A stretch of DNA of 24,112 bases from positions 1 through 24,112 of IMG/VR virus record IMGVR_UViG_3300045950_000011, one strand, 5' to 3'. Origin of the DNA: a virus. Position numbers and translations under genes: made by a program. Positions 1-7,974 of the stretch are shown one piece after another. The notes beneath the pieces are model-generated. The model saw only the letters and a list, made by a program, of their open reading frames with translations, was not told the origin of the DNA and searched no databases. The first letter of the stretch is position 1. The number at the start of each line of letters is the position of its first letter.

Positions 1-526
1 TGATGCGTGCCTTACGCACCCAGACAGGAACTGCTCCGGCCGCACCAGTAGCCGCATACCAGAATTCCTTGGTATCCCCTGCATCCGACCATTTTTCAAG
101 GAAACATGGTCCGGCCACATCACGCCCGGCCCACACGCCGGTGGCGGTGTTGATGTTGCAGTTGTAGGAAATGCCGTACTCGATGCCGCCGACCGTGGCC
201 GCGTTGGTGATGTCGCCCAGCTCGCGAACGCGGCCACCTCCTGCAGGAGTCATCGTGCGGATCAGGCCGGTATCGCCGTCTCGTTTGGACAACAAGCTAT
301 ACAACGCGGTGAGCAGCTGCGTCAGGTTGGTGTGATCCGGCGTGATGCCGGCCGCCGTCAGGATCGCGCGCACCTCTTCGCCGATCTGGTGGAACCAGAA
401 CGCCCCGCCCTTGGTCGCCGGCGTGCCGGTGAGCGGGTTGCCCGGGGACGGATAGCCCGTCGAGGGCGATGCGGGGGCGGTGGGCGGCGAGGCTGCCGCG
501 CCGGATTCCCAGACTCTGTTGTCCAT
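1..526 (-). CDS. Tail fibre protein, N-terminal part (cut by window edge)
   Basis: The reading frame starts at ATG 524-526 after a good ribosome site (AAGGAG, RNA-like strand) and stays open for 175 codons to the left edge, so the C-terminal receptor-binding part is missing. The N-terminus is rich in Pro, Ser, Ala and Gly for about 40 residues. It is followed by a segment (GGAFWFHQIGEEVRAILTAAG, then TPDHTNLTQLLTAL) that I recognise from N-termini of Mu-like and other proteobacterial tail fibres that attach to the baseplate. It lies directly after the gp48-like gene, which is the place of Mu S (gp49). The role would be host receptor recognition at the tail tip. The family is assigned by order and this N-terminal style; the specificity cannot be read from the part present. 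Confidence 0.8.
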   Translation of the reverse strand, partial: MDNRVWESGAAASPPTAPASPSTGYPSPGNPLTGTPATKGGAFWFHQIGEEVRAILTAAGITPDHTNLTQLLTALYSLLSKRDGDTGLIRTMTPAGGGRVRELGDITNAATVGGIEYGISYNCNINTATGVWAGRDVAGPCFLEKWSDAGDTKEFWYAATGAAGAVPVWVRKARI

Positions 527-542
527 GCTTGTTTCTCCTTTT

Positions 543-1106
543 TTACGAGTACACAAAAAGCGCCACGGTGTGCGCGGGTTTGTCTGCGGTGATCGCGCAT
601 TCGAGCAGCTCGTTGCCCCACACCGCGAACGGCATCTCGACGTCGCTCTCGACCGTCCACTCGACGACGGTGTTGAGCGGCGCGTTGACGGCGAAGGCGA
701 AGTTCCAGTCCGCGCCGCACAGCGCGGCCTCCACGTCGTCGTTGACCGTCCATTCGTGGTATTCGGTGATCGTGACGGTGTAGCCCAGCTTCGCTGCCAG
801 CGCGATGAAGTAGGCGCGCGACTGCCCGCCGCGCTCGACCAGCTTGGCCACCAGCGCGGCGCGGCGCTGCTCGACGGTCTGCGCCAGGCTGGCGACGCAC
901 TCGCCTGGCAGGCCGGCGACGCGCTCCCAGTCGGCCAGCAGCTCGTAGGTAGTGCGCGGGTCGGCCTCGATCAGGATCAGGTCGGCCAACGCTTTGGCGG
1001 CATCCAGCGCATTGCCTTCCGCCTCCAGCTCCGCCGACAGCAGCGCGCCGTTCGGGTCGTAGGCGACCGGCGGCAGCAGGCGCTTCAGGAGTTCGGCGTG
1101 GTTCAT
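543..1106 (-). CDS. Baseplate wedge protein, Mu gp48-like (DUF2313/YmfQ family)
   Basis: A 187-aa protein beginning MNHAELLKRLLPPVAYDP, which is the usual opening of the YmfQ/DUF2313 family (Mu gp48). The central part contains the typical DPRTTYELLADWERVAGLP segment, followed by an EQRRAALVAKL helix and a Tyr/Trp-rich C-terminal beta region. The family acts in baseplate assembly of contractile tails, between the gpJ-like wedge protein and the tail fibre. Its ATG overlaps the stop codon of the gp47-like gene by four bases (ATGA), so the two are translationally coupled. The stop at 543-545 runs straight into the ribosome site for the tail fibre. Confidence 0.9.
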   Translation of the reverse strand: MNHAELLKRLLPPVAYDPNGALLSAELEAEGNALDAAKALADLILIEADPRTTYELLADWERVAGLPGECVASLAQTVEQRRAALVAKLVERGGQSRAYFIALAAKLGYTVTITEYHEWTVNDDVEAALCGADWNFAFAVNAPLNTVVEWTVESDVEMPFAVWGNELLECAITADKPAHTVALFVYS

Positions 1107-2158
1107 GTCAGCGTCACCGCGCCGAGTTCGGCCAGTTCAGAATGGGTCGCGTCGGCCAGCGGCGTCACGTTCGCGGCCGGCGCGGTCAGGTTGACGTCGG
1201 TCACGCCGGGCACGCCCATCATCAGGCTGACCAGCTTGGCGCGCGTCACCGCGTTACCCACGTGCAGCGTGGCGAAGTACGCCTGCAGCACGGTGTCGAT
1301 GCGCGCAGTGGCCTCTGCCAGCGTGGTGCCGGACAGGGTGAGCGCGGCGGTGACGTCGACCGTCACCAGCGCGGGCGCCATCACCAGCAGGTCGACGCAG
1401 GGCGGGCGCTGACTGTCGACATGGGCCGTCACGTCGGCGATCAGCTGCGCGGACGGCAGGCCGCCCGACGTCTCGATCACCACGTCCACGCCGTTGATCG
1501 CGCGGCGCTGGGTGAACACGTAGGCGTCGGTTACTCCGGGTACTTCCATCGCCCAGGCGTAGTAGTCGTGCGCGGCCCCGCCCATCGGCGGCATGCGCAG
1601 GTTGAACAGCACGCGCGCCAGCAGATCGGCATCGCTCTCGATGTCGGTACCGCCGGTCATGCTGACGATCACGGCCTGCGACTGCACGCCAGCGGGCGCG
1701 GCGCTGAGCGTCAGCGGCGTATCGGCGGCCTGGTTTCCGGAGAGTCCGGCCAGCACCGCCTTGGCGGCGATGTCCACCGTCCCACCCGCGCCGACCACGC
1801 CGGCCGCCGTGGCGACGACGGCCACGCCGTTGGCGGCCTTGGCCTCGGTGCCGATATCGATGGCGCTGCCGGCGGCGCCGGAGAAGCGCACCGTGCCGAT
1901 TGCGAAGGCCGCCGCCTTGCGGGTGATGCCGCGCGGGTTGGCGTGCTTGGTCTCCAGGTAGTCGCTATCGGCCGTGTCCGCGAAGATCTGGCGCACGATC
2001 CACTTCTGGTGCTCGTACAGCCCCTCGATGCTGGAGGCCGTGGCGTTCGCGCGCACCGCAAAGTCGGAATCCTCGCCCACATAGGCGGCCGGCTGCTGGT
2101 TGGCGATGTCGCGCAGGATGTCGGCGCGGATCTGGCGGTAGTCTTTGGTAGGGAACAT
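1103..2158 (-). CDS. Baseplate protein J-like, Mu gp47
   Basis: A 351-aa protein of the baseplate J/gp47 family (wedge component of contractile tails, comparable to T4 gp6 and P2 gpJ). It opens MFPTKDYRQIRADILRDI. It then has an Ala/Gly/Val-rich middle with the family's FSGAAGSAIDIGTEAKAANG-type beta segment and the MTGGTDIESDADLLARVL segment, followed by PPMGGAAHDYYAWAMEVPGV and a VTDAYVF strand. Length is normal for Mu-like members. It starts four bases after the gp46-like gene, with AGGTGA upstream serving as ribosome site. It lies within the baseplate operon that begins with N. Confidence 0.93.
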   Translation of the reverse strand: MFPTKDYRQIRADILRDIANQQPAAYVGEDSDFAVRANATASSIEGLYEHQKWIVRQIFADTADSDYLETKHANPRGITRKAAAFAIGTVRFSGAAGSAIDIGTEAKAANGVAVVATAAGVVGAGGTVDIAAKAVLAGLSGNQAADTPLTLSAAPAGVQSQAVIVSMTGGTDIESDADLLARVLFNLRMPPMGGAAHDYYAWAMEVPGVTDAYVFTQRRAINGVDVVIETSGGLPSAQLIADVTAHVDSQRPPCVDLLVMAPALVTVDVTAALTLSGTTLAEATARIDTVLQAYFATLHVGNAVTRAKLVSLMMGVPGVTDVNLTAPAANVTPLADATHSELAELGAVTLT

Positions 2159-2162
2159 AGCG

Positions 2163-2531
2163 TTAAATCACCTGTACCGGATGCTGGAAAGTTAACGTCT
2201 CGCCGCTGGCCGCCGTGACCTCGATCAGCAGGTTGAGGCGACCGGGCGCGCGCTGGGTGGATACGTCGATCTGCGTGGCGCGGCCGTCGGCGAGGATGGG
2301 CGCGAGCGCCTGCTCGGCGTACTGCCTGGCCAGCATCGCCACGCGCGCCACGTCCTTCTCGCGCTGCAGCTCGTGCAGGCGGCTGCCGAATGTCCTGTCC
2401 GGCCAGTAGCTGCCCAGCGGCACGGTCAGGCGCAGGTAGCAGGAGTTCGCCAGTCCGCCGGCAGGGTCGCGCCTGGCCGCGCCTTCGAGCAGCACGTAGT
2501 CGCGGGTTGTCGGGTCGATGTGGGCGTCCAT
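2163..2531 (-). CDS. Mu gp46-like baseplate protein
   Basis: A 122-aa protein. The frame is open further upstream, but the start at 2529-2531 (MDAHIDPTTRDYVLLEG) fits the family and overlaps the gp45 stop codon as TAATG. The sequence has the GP46-family layout: a short N-terminal strand region, then LTVPLGSYWPDRTFGSRLHEL, then a helix ending AEQALAPIL, and a C-terminal beta part. It is comparable to T4 gp25/P2 gpW, a small lysozyme-fold-like wedge component that fixes the tail sheath to the baseplate (family knowledge). Gene order between gp45 and gp47 supports the call. Confidence 0.88.
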   Translation of the reverse strand: MDAHIDPTTRDYVLLEGAARRDPAGGLANSCYLRLTVPLGSYWPDRTFGSRLHELQREKDVARVAMLARQYAEQALAPILADGRATQIDVSTQRAPGRLNLLIEVTAASGETLTFQHPVQVI

Positions 2532-3088
2532 TACATCTTCGCTCCGGGTGCCTGCACGATGCCGCTCATCGAATCGATCTGCGTGTGGCCGTTGTAGACC
2601 ATTCGCATGCTCGCCATGCTCTTGTTGTCGTGGTCGCTGATATCTCCCTGGGCGATGATGTCGCCGGCGACATTGAGGTTGCCGCTCATGTTCACCTCGG
2701 GCGAGGTGATGTCCACGGCGGTCGATGACACCACTTCCATGCGGCGGTCGGCCTTGAGCGCGACATAGTCGCCCCACTGGTTGTAGATCGCGGCTTCGCC
2801 GCTGGCCAGCGTCTTCAGGCGATAGCTGCCGTGTTCGGTGGCGATGATGATGCCGTGGGCGGTCTTGCCGCCGATCGGCAGCACGATGCCCATCGTCCCC
2901 TTGGGAAGGTTGCTGGTGAAGCCGAACTGCTGGAACAGCTCAGCATCCTGCAGCTTCTCGCCGCTCAGCCCGTCGAACTGCACCAGCTGCACCGCACCCG
3001 CCGCCTTGGCCAGCGTCACCACGCCACGGAAAGCGAGGCGGATGCCGGACATGTGGCGGCGGATGCGGGCGTCGATTTGCCTGATCAT
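2531..3088 (-). CDS. Baseplate spike protein, Mu gp45-like
   Basis: A 185-aa protein. I chose the start at 3086-3088 (MIRQIDARIRRHMSGIRLAFRG) because it overlaps the P gene stop by ATGA and because the Mu gp45 family starts this way. The longer open frame upstream reads only as shadow of P. Residues 30-75 form an OB-like beta region (VQLVQFDGLSGE, FGFTSNLPKGTMGIVLPIGG). Residues 120-185 hold the repeating beta pattern of the tail spike (AVDITSPEVNMSGNLNVAGDIIAQGDI). In Mu this trimer forms the membrane-piercing spike below the baseplate hub. It is the third gene of the N-P-gp45 block. Confidence 0.92.
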   Translation of the reverse strand: MIRQIDARIRRHMSGIRLAFRGVVTLAKAAGAVQLVQFDGLSGEKLQDAELFQQFGFTSNLPKGTMGIVLPIGGKTAHGIIIATEHGSYRLKTLASGEAAIYNQWGDYVALKADRRMEVVSSTAVDITSPEVNMSGNLNVAGDIIAQGDISDHDNKSMASMRMVYNGHTQIDSMSGIVQAPGAKM

Positions 3089-4191
3089 GGAGCGGGCCTC
3101 CCCAGCAGGCTGTTTTTGCCGCGGCGGTGGCGGTTGTGCGGGTGGGCATCGAGCACCCATACGCCGTCTTCCTTGAGCGTCAGCAGGGAGCGCGTGCCGT
3201 CCGCCCGGCTCCGGGTGAATTTGCGCGCCATCAGGAAAAAGATCGCGTCCAGGTTGTGCGGCTCGGAATACACATGCACGCGCTGGCCGGGCTTCCACAG
3301 TTCCCCATCCGATTCGAGTCCCGGCGCGACGATATGGTGGCCTTTCACCGTGGCGGACAGCGTCAGGCCCTGCAAACGGCTGTCCGCCAGCAGCTTGCGC
3401 GCACGGTCGCGGCATACGGCAATGCTGTCCGCCTCGTGGTCGATGACGATCCTGGGCCGGTACCGCGGCACATCCTCATCCTGCGCGGAGGCATGCAGAT
3501 CGTTCTTGCCGGCATCCAGATCGGTGCCGTGCGACTGCCCGTAGACGGTTACCTTCGAGTAGCGCTCGGCCATCGACTCGGTCTTGTCCAGGCTCAGCAC
3601 GTTGTTGCCCTTGCCGTCGTAACGCAACACCAGGTGGGCCACCACCGGCGTGGTGTAGTCCGGCCCGCCGACCACCAGCGTGCCGTCCGGCTCGAACCAC
3701 GGCCACAGCCCGTTCGCCTCGGCGGCATGGACCAGGGTATTCCAGGCGGTCTCGCCCGGATCGACCGCAACCTTCTTGCGGGTGCGGGTCTTATCCGCAT
3801 CGATGCGGTGACGCGTGATATTGAATTCGCGCACGATGGCGGCGACGATCTCGCTCAGGCTTGCCTGCTGCTTGGTGAATACCGGACAGGCACAGTCCAG
3901 CAGGTCGGCCGCCAGATCGCGGCCGGACATGGTGAACGTATGATTGCCCTTGCTGACCAGGTGACTGACCTCGTCGACGCTGCCGGTCAGCACCGTCTCG
4001 CCGCCCACCTTCACTTCCACCGGCGCACCCGTGACCACATCCGGCGGCATCTTGCCGCCGCTCATGCCCAGCGCGACATGCCAGGCGTCTGCCGGCGTCA
4101 GCAGGTCGGAGTCGATCTCGTAGCTGGACCAGTCGCCGTGCGTCTTGCCGGCGATCAGCAGCTCGACCTTGTCGTCAGCGAGCGTAGACAT
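3085..4191 (-). CDS. P: Baseplate hub protein, Mu gp44 (P)-like
   Basis: A 368-aa protein of the Mu gp44 / T4 gp27 hub family. It starts MSTLADDKVELLIAGK and shows family features in order: the GETVLTGSVDEVSHLVSKGNH strand pair, the SGRDLAADLLDCACPV motif near residue 90-105, ETAWNTLVHAAEANGLWPWFEPDGTLVV around 150-180, and a C-terminal PGLESDGELWKPGQRVHVYSEPHNLDAIFFL segment. In the virion it forms the ring between tail tube and spike. The start overlaps the end of N by 17 bases and the stop overlaps gp45 by four, which suggests coupled translation. Confidence 0.92.
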   Translation of the reverse strand: MSTLADDKVELLIAGKTHGDWSSYEIDSDLLTPADAWHVALGMSGGKMPPDVVTGAPVEVKVGGETVLTGSVDEVSHLVSKGNHTFTMSGRDLAADLLDCACPVFTKQQASLSEIVAAIVREFNITRHRIDADKTRTRKKVAVDPGETAWNTLVHAAEANGLWPWFEPDGTLVVGGPDYTTPVVAHLVLRYDGKGNNVLSLDKTESMAERYSKVTVYGQSHGTDLDAGKNDLHASAQDEDVPRYRPRIVIDHEADSIAVCRDRARKLLADSRLQGLTLSATVKGHHIVAPGLESDGELWKPGQRVHVYSEPHNLDAIFFLMARKFTRSRADGTRSLLTLKEDGVWVLDAHPHNRHRRGKNSLLGRPAP

Positions 4192-5464
4192 GGACGCTGC
4201 CTCCTGCGTTGACGAACGGGCTGCGCGCGCCGTTCAGGCGGTACAGCTCGGCGGCCCTGGTGTGGTCGCCATAGAACAAGTGCGCCAGCAGGCGCAGGTT
4301 GCCAGGCGCCTCCGCCTGGCGCTGAATAAGCGGCGGACGCGCGGCAATCACTGCCCGCGCCGCCTCCTGAACCGCCAGCCCTTGGCCTTTCAGCGGTTCC
4401 GTGATCGTCCGGCTATATTCGATGCCGTAGATGTTGCGCACCTGGTTGATGGTGATCTCGATCTCGATCCGCACCTGGTTGATGGTGATCTCGATCTCAA
4501 GCGGCGACATGGTCGGCGTATCGGCCTCGGCGGCCAGCACGTAGCCGGCGGCATTCGCCAGGCAGACGCACTTGTTCACCTGTACGGTGGCGGCGGCGGC
4601 CGCGATGGCCTGCGATTCGGTCGGTGTGCCGCTCGATGTCACGGGCTCCGGTGTCGTATCCAGCAGCGCGCCGCTCGATGCGGCCTGCGAGAACGCGGAA
4701 TCCGGCGAGCTGAACAGAGAGAACGCATCCAGATCGCTCTTGATTCCCGCCCAGTCGCCGGAGAGGTTGCTGCCGAACTCGCGCATGTCCAGGATGCCGA
4801 GCGCCAGCGCGGATATGTCGTTTCCCCACGCGCGCGGATAGGCCAGCACGTCCAGACCGGACAGCACCACGCCGGTTTGCGCGGTGATCGCCAGCAGCGG
4901 CGCGGTCAGCGTCTGACGCAATGCATCCAGACCGGCCAGCGGGTTAGCGGCGCGCAGGCGGTCGATCAGCGAGGCGATGCCGTTGGTCGCGGCAGCGGTG
5001 GCCAGCAGGCCGTGCTGCGGAACGGCATCGGCTTTTTGCACGGCCAGTTCGCGCGAGAAGAACGGGGCGGACGGGATGGACACGATGAACTCGATCTGCA
5101 CGCGCGCCTCGTCGACCGACTCCGCGTCGTGGCTGATCGTCCGGCTCGCCACCTGCACGAAGAGCATGCCGAACACCGGATGCTGCAGCCAGCCGCCCTT
5201 GCGATCTTCCTCTTCGCTGATGGTGACGATCTTGTTGTCCAGCACGTCCAGGAATTGTTGCAGGCGCGACTCGTAGTCCGGGCCGTAGAACACGGCCTGC
5301 ACCGAGATAGTGGCGGCATCGGCTCCCATGTCCTCGACGTCCGCGCCGTCGACGTATGGATACTGGTGCTTGACCAGCGCGCGCGTCTCAGCATCCGTGG
5401 TGCTCACGCACTCGAACGGAACGCCGCGGAATGTTGCATCGAGAAGGTTGTCTGCCCAAGCCAT
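4175..5464 (-). CDS. N: DNA circularisation / tail protein N, Mu gp43-like
   Basis: A 429-aa protein with the DNA-circularisation N-terminal family in residues 1-130 (MAWADNLLDATFRGVPFECV, HQYPYVDGADVEDMG, PDYESRLQQFLDVLD, LQHPVFGMLFVQV). The C-terminus ends NAGGSVHVYAR, a LysM-like tail-completion ending. In contractile phages this protein links tape measure and hub. The ATG at 5462-5464 has no Shine-Dalgarno and lies six bases after a predicted -10, so its mRNA may be leaderless. An 11-residue stretch (IEIEITINQVR) occurs twice in tandem near residues 320-345 through a 33-bp duplication. It is the first gene of the baseplate block. Confidence 0.92.
   Translation of the reverse strand: MAWADNLLDATFRGVPFECVSTTDAETRALVKHQYPYVDGADVEDMGADAATISVQAVFYGPDYESRLQQFLDVLDNKIVTISEEEDRKGGWLQHPVFGMLFVQVASRTISHDAESVDEARVQIEFIVSIPSAPFFSRELAVQKADAVPQHGLLATAAATNGIASLIDRLRAANPLAGLDALRQTLTAPLLAITAQTGVVLSGLDVLAYPRAWGNDISALALGILDMREFGSNLSGDWAGIKSDLDAFSLFSSPDSAFSQAASSGALLDTTPEPVTSSGTPTESQAIAAAAATVQVNKCVCLANAAGYVLAAEADTPTMSPLEIEITINQVRIEIEITINQVRNIYGIEYSRTITEPLKGQGLAVQEAARAVIAARPPLIQRQAEAPGNLRLLAHLFYGDHTRAAELYRLNGARSPFVNAGGSVHVYAR
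4439..4498. repeat. 33-bp in-frame tandem duplication inside N
   Basis: Bases 4439-4465 recur exactly at 4472-4498, a shift of 33 bp; the six bases after each copy differ. Because 33 is a multiple of three, the reading frame is preserved and the protein gains a second copy of IEIEITINQVR. It looks like a recent duplication by replication slippage, with little divergence between copies. Confidence 0.9.
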
Positions 5465-5515
5465 GCGGGCAGGTTACGCGCGCGCACGGGACGGGTTAAG
5501 GCTGAAGCGCTTCAG
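5465..5515 (-). promoter_or_regulatory. Predicted late promoter of N with palindromic operator
   Basis: Read on the minus strand: palindrome CTGAAGCGCTTCAG (5515-5502), CC, -35 TTAACC (5499-5494), a 17-bp spacer (5493-5477), -10 TAACCT (5476-5471), six bases, then the ATG of N. The element fills the 55-bp gap between the tape-measure stop and N. The same arrangement recurs before I and before the lysis block. The palindrome abuts the -35, as expected for an activator that contacts RNA polymerase there; Mu late promoters, which need protein C, have a comparable design. The function is inferred from repetition and position. Confidence 0.72.
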
Positions 5516-5519
5516 GCGC

Positions 5520-7214
5520 TCAGTTACGGCGGGCAGTGCGCGTCGCGGTTTCGTTGACCGACGCGACTATATTCCCGTTCTGCACTTCGACCTGCACTTT
5601 GACAGGCGCAGGGTCACGGTTCAGGAAATCATAGATTGCCGCGCCCAGCGTTGTTTCATGGCCTGACACGGCAGATACCAACGAATCGATGCCGTCGCGA
5701 ACTACCGGTCCGATCATGTTATAGCCAAGTTCCCACCCGCCGTATGCTGCGGCAGCCTGCCCAAGCCCGTTTGCCAGCTTACCCAGCTTGCCTGCTGGCT
5801 TCTGCGGAGCCTCACCCTCTCCAGGGACGACCACGCCGCCACGGCCGGCGCGCTTCTGCTTGAGCTGGTCTCCTGGCAACAACATGCCGCCGGGCCAGTT
5901 GGTCACGAATACTTGTTGCACTCCGGCTGCGCCCGCAACTGCATCGGCGATTCCGGCGGACTCGCCAAGCCTGGCATTGCGGTTCTTGCGCGCGCGGTTG
6001 AGCAGGTAGAGCGCCCCAATCCCGAGCCCACCCTTCAACGCCATGTCCGGGTCGTCTGCCAGCTTGCCCGCCATCCCGCCGATGAACGAAGTGGCCTTGC
6101 CAGAGCTATCGGATAGCTTCAGCTTTTCAATCTGAATTTCGGCAGCCTTGATCTTGCCGAAATTCGCCTGCTTGATCTCGGCGAGATCGGTGGTGATCTG
6201 GTCTTTTGCGGCGGCCTGATCGGCAGCAGCCATCTCGCTCCGAATCTTGTCCGAGTACTGCATCAGCGCACGGAAAAACTTGTTTGTTTCCTGATCGGCG
6301 AAGCCGGCCTGCCCGAGCTTGAACGGATCTTCCAGCCCCTTCTTCTTCATCGCGTCCACCAGCGCCAGCAAACCATCGACGCCGCCCTCGCCGTAGAACT
6401 TTCCGCCGGGGGCGTATTTCTTGATGTCGATGCCAAACTTCTGCAACCCCTGCACATAATGCGGACTGACGATGTGGCCCAATCCCTGCTGCATGAGCGT
6501 CGAAACTTTCCCGGGATCATTCACCGAGGCGTACTTCATCAGCACCTGGGTCAATGCACCGGTGAAATTCAGCCCGCGCTCACCGCGCACACCGACTGCC
6601 CCGACTGCATTGAACAGCTCCGGCGCTTGGCGTGCCAACTGGGGAGCCTCGAACCGTCCTGAGTTGCCGTGGTAGTACAGCATGTTGTGGACGGCATTGA
6701 GACGCTTTGGATCGATGTTGAGCTTGTCGGTGATATCGAAGTCCATGTTGGCGATTTCTTCGACCGACGCGCGAAATACGGTGGCGGCCTTGGCGGCGGA
6801 AACCGCCTTGACTCTGATATCCTCGAACTTCTCGCCGGCCCTGGCAAATGCCTTCATGCCGATCATGATTTCGTGCGGGGTTTGCAATGCCGATTCAGCG
6901 GAATCAATGGCGAGCCGGCGCAGCTCGTCGGCCTGCTCTTTGAGCATGCCGCTGTTCTGCTTCATTTCCAGGATATCGCGCTCGAAATTCAGGTTGGCGT
7001 TGAGGGTGCTGCGCACCGCGGCCAGCCCGCCCGCGGCGGCAAACAGCTTGGTTGCCGCCGTGAAGCCATTGAAGTCGGACCAGAGCTGCTTCACCTCGCG
7101 GCGCATGTCGCCCAATCCGCGCGCGCTTTGCTCGGTGAAGCGGCGCATTCCCGCCGCCGCTTCCGCATTGCCGCGCAGCCTTAACCACAGCGCGATTTCA
7201 AGATTCTTGCTCAT
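5520..7214 (-). CDS. Tail tape measure protein (Mu gp42 position)
   Basis: A 564-aa protein that sets tail length and is ejected with the DNA in contractile phages. The first 130 residues are helical with the usual phage tape-measure opening (MRRFTEQSARGLGDMRREVKQLW, AAAGGLAAVRSTL, FERDILEMKQNSGM, DELRRLAIDSAESALQTPHEIMIGMKAFARAG). Middle segments such as RLNAVHNMLYYHGNSG and NFTGALTQVLMKYA belong to the TP901/phage-tail TMP core. The C-terminal half has low-complexity Gly/Ala stretches and a Gly-rich linker. It is short for a tape measure, so a short tail is expected. The ribosome site (GAGGGC) is about 10 bases from the ATG. It stops at 5520 just before the N promoter. Confidence 0.9.
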   Translation of the reverse strand: MSKNLEIALWLRLRGNAEAAAGMRRFTEQSARGLGDMRREVKQLWSDFNGFTAATKLFAAAGGLAAVRSTLNANLNFERDILEMKQNSGMLKEQADELRRLAIDSAESALQTPHEIMIGMKAFARAGEKFEDIRVKAVSAAKAATVFRASVEEIANMDFDITDKLNIDPKRLNAVHNMLYYHGNSGRFEAPQLARQAPELFNAVGAVGVRGERGLNFTGALTQVLMKYASVNDPGKVSTLMQQGLGHIVSPHYVQGLQKFGIDIKKYAPGGKFYGEGGVDGLLALVDAMKKKGLEDPFKLGQAGFADQETNKFFRALMQYSDKIRSEMAAADQAAAKDQITTDLAEIKQANFGKIKAAEIQIEKLKLSDSSGKATSFIGGMAGKLADDPDMALKGGLGIGALYLLNRARKNRNARLGESAGIADAVAGAAGVQQVFVTNWPGGMLLPGDQLKQKRAGRGGVVVPGEGEAPQKPAGKLGKLANGLGQAAAAYGGWELGYNMIGPVVRDGIDSLVSAVSGHETTLGAAIYDFLNRDPAPVKVQVEVQNGNIVASVNETATRTARRN

Positions 7215-7342
7215 CTGTTATGCTGCCCTCATGTCCAGCCTGCTGATGATCTTGTTGCTCGGCCTCGCTCTGGTGGTGTTCCTGCCGGACATTGTTTTCG
7301 CGCCCGTGGTGTTTGTGCTTTGGCTGGCCGAGAAGGGCATGA

Positions 7343-7570
7343 TCACGGCTTCACGCCTTGTTTCTTTCTGCGAGCGCCCTTGTAGTGGCGGCTCTCGGTT
7401 CCGCTAGTCTTGCCGCTTTGCCGGCGGACGGATTCCGCCTCGGCATTCACCATCGCCAGTAGCCACAGCCACTGACCTTCCGTCAGGTCGCAGGCTGGGA
7501 CACCAAAGTAGTGATAAGCCTTTTCAGCATGGCGGAACTTAAATCGTTCAAAAGCGGATTTTCCGGCGTT
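7343..7570 (-). CDS. Tail chaperone frameshift extension (gp41'-like)
   Basis: This frame has no good start of its own; it is reached by a -1 slip in the preceding chaperone gene. After the slip it encodes 75 residues (NAGKSAFERFKFRHAEKAYH, then YFGVPACDLTEGQWLWLLAM, VNAEAESVRR and a basic end with RRKKQGVKP) before TGA at 7343-7345. The aromatic EGQWLWLLAM helix and the Lys/Arg-rich C-terminus read as a real protein, and the extension fills most of the otherwise empty space before the tape-measure gene. Two overlapping frames joined by slippage are a conserved feature of tail assembly chaperones in dsDNA phages, lambda G/GT being the model. The fusion product would be 209 aa. Confidence 0.82.
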   Translation of the reverse strand, partial: NAGKSAFERFKFRHAEKAYHYFGVPACDLTEGQWLWLLAMVNAEAESVRRQSGKTSGTESRHYKGARRKKQGVKP

Positions 7571-7971
7571 TTTTTTACCGCCTCGACCAGCTCGCTGAAC
7601 TCCGCATCCGTCATCGTCCGCTCGGAGGGAGAGAAGGTCTTTTCGTGATCCAGATATTCCTCGATCAGCGCGGTCTTCTCGTCGCGGCTGAGCGCCTCGC
7701 GCAACGCCTTGGCGGAATCGGCCACCGGACTCTTGATGGCCGGGTCGATCAAGGCGCGCAGCAATAACTGGCTCGCCTTCTCAGACTCGAACGCTTCGGC
7801 CGAAGACAGGCCCAGCTCGATACCAGCTTCCCTCATGGCCAGCTCGGTGGCGATCTGCGCTTCGAGGTAGTCCTGTTCGGTCAGCACGCGCAGTCCGAAT
7901 TTAACGCCGTTCAATGTGACTTCCTTGATTGCTGAGCGGCCAGCCTTCAGCCTGTCCAGGAGTGCGCTCAT
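7483..7971 (-). CDS. Tail assembly chaperone, Mu gp41-like
   Basis: A 162-aa acidic, helical protein (MSALLDRLKAGRSAIKEVTL, NGVKFGLRVLTEQDYLEAQI) in the place of Mu gp41, between tube and tape-measure genes. Proteins of this position coat the tape measure while the tube polymerises around it. The short form ends ITTLVSQPAT. Residues 134-135 are encoded by a run of eight A where ribosomes can slip to the extended frame. Start at 7969-7971 is three bases after the tube gene stop, so translation is probably coupled. Confidence 0.87.
   Translation of the reverse strand: MSALLDRLKAGRSAIKEVTLNGVKFGLRVLTEQDYLEAQIATELAMREAGIELGLSSAEAFESEKASQLLLRALIDPAIKSPVADSAKALREALSRDEKTALIEEYLDHEKTFSPSERTMTDAEFSELVEAVKKTPENPLLNDLSSAMLKRLITTLVSQPAT
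7570..7576 (-). promoter_or_regulatory. Programmed -1 frameshift site, A AAA AAA
   Basis: On the minus strand the chaperone frame reads GTA AAA AAA ACG, giving the canonical slippery heptamer A AAA AAA within a run of eight A (7576-7569). A small stem (CGGA-AAA-TCCG) follows a few bases downstream. Slipping back one base opens the 75-codon frame ending at 7343, while staying in frame ends at 7483. Both products have sensible sequence. Confidence 0.82.
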
Positions 7972-7974
7972 CGC

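Noticed and set aside
4145-5557. Plus-strand open frame of 470 codons opposite N
   Set aside because: Same shadow pattern, and it runs through the promoter palindrome; no family resemblance.
7215-7342. Short 40-codon minus-strand frame (MPFSASQSTNTTG...) between chaperone and tape measure
   Set aside because: No ribosome site, low-complexity polar composition, no link to neighbours.
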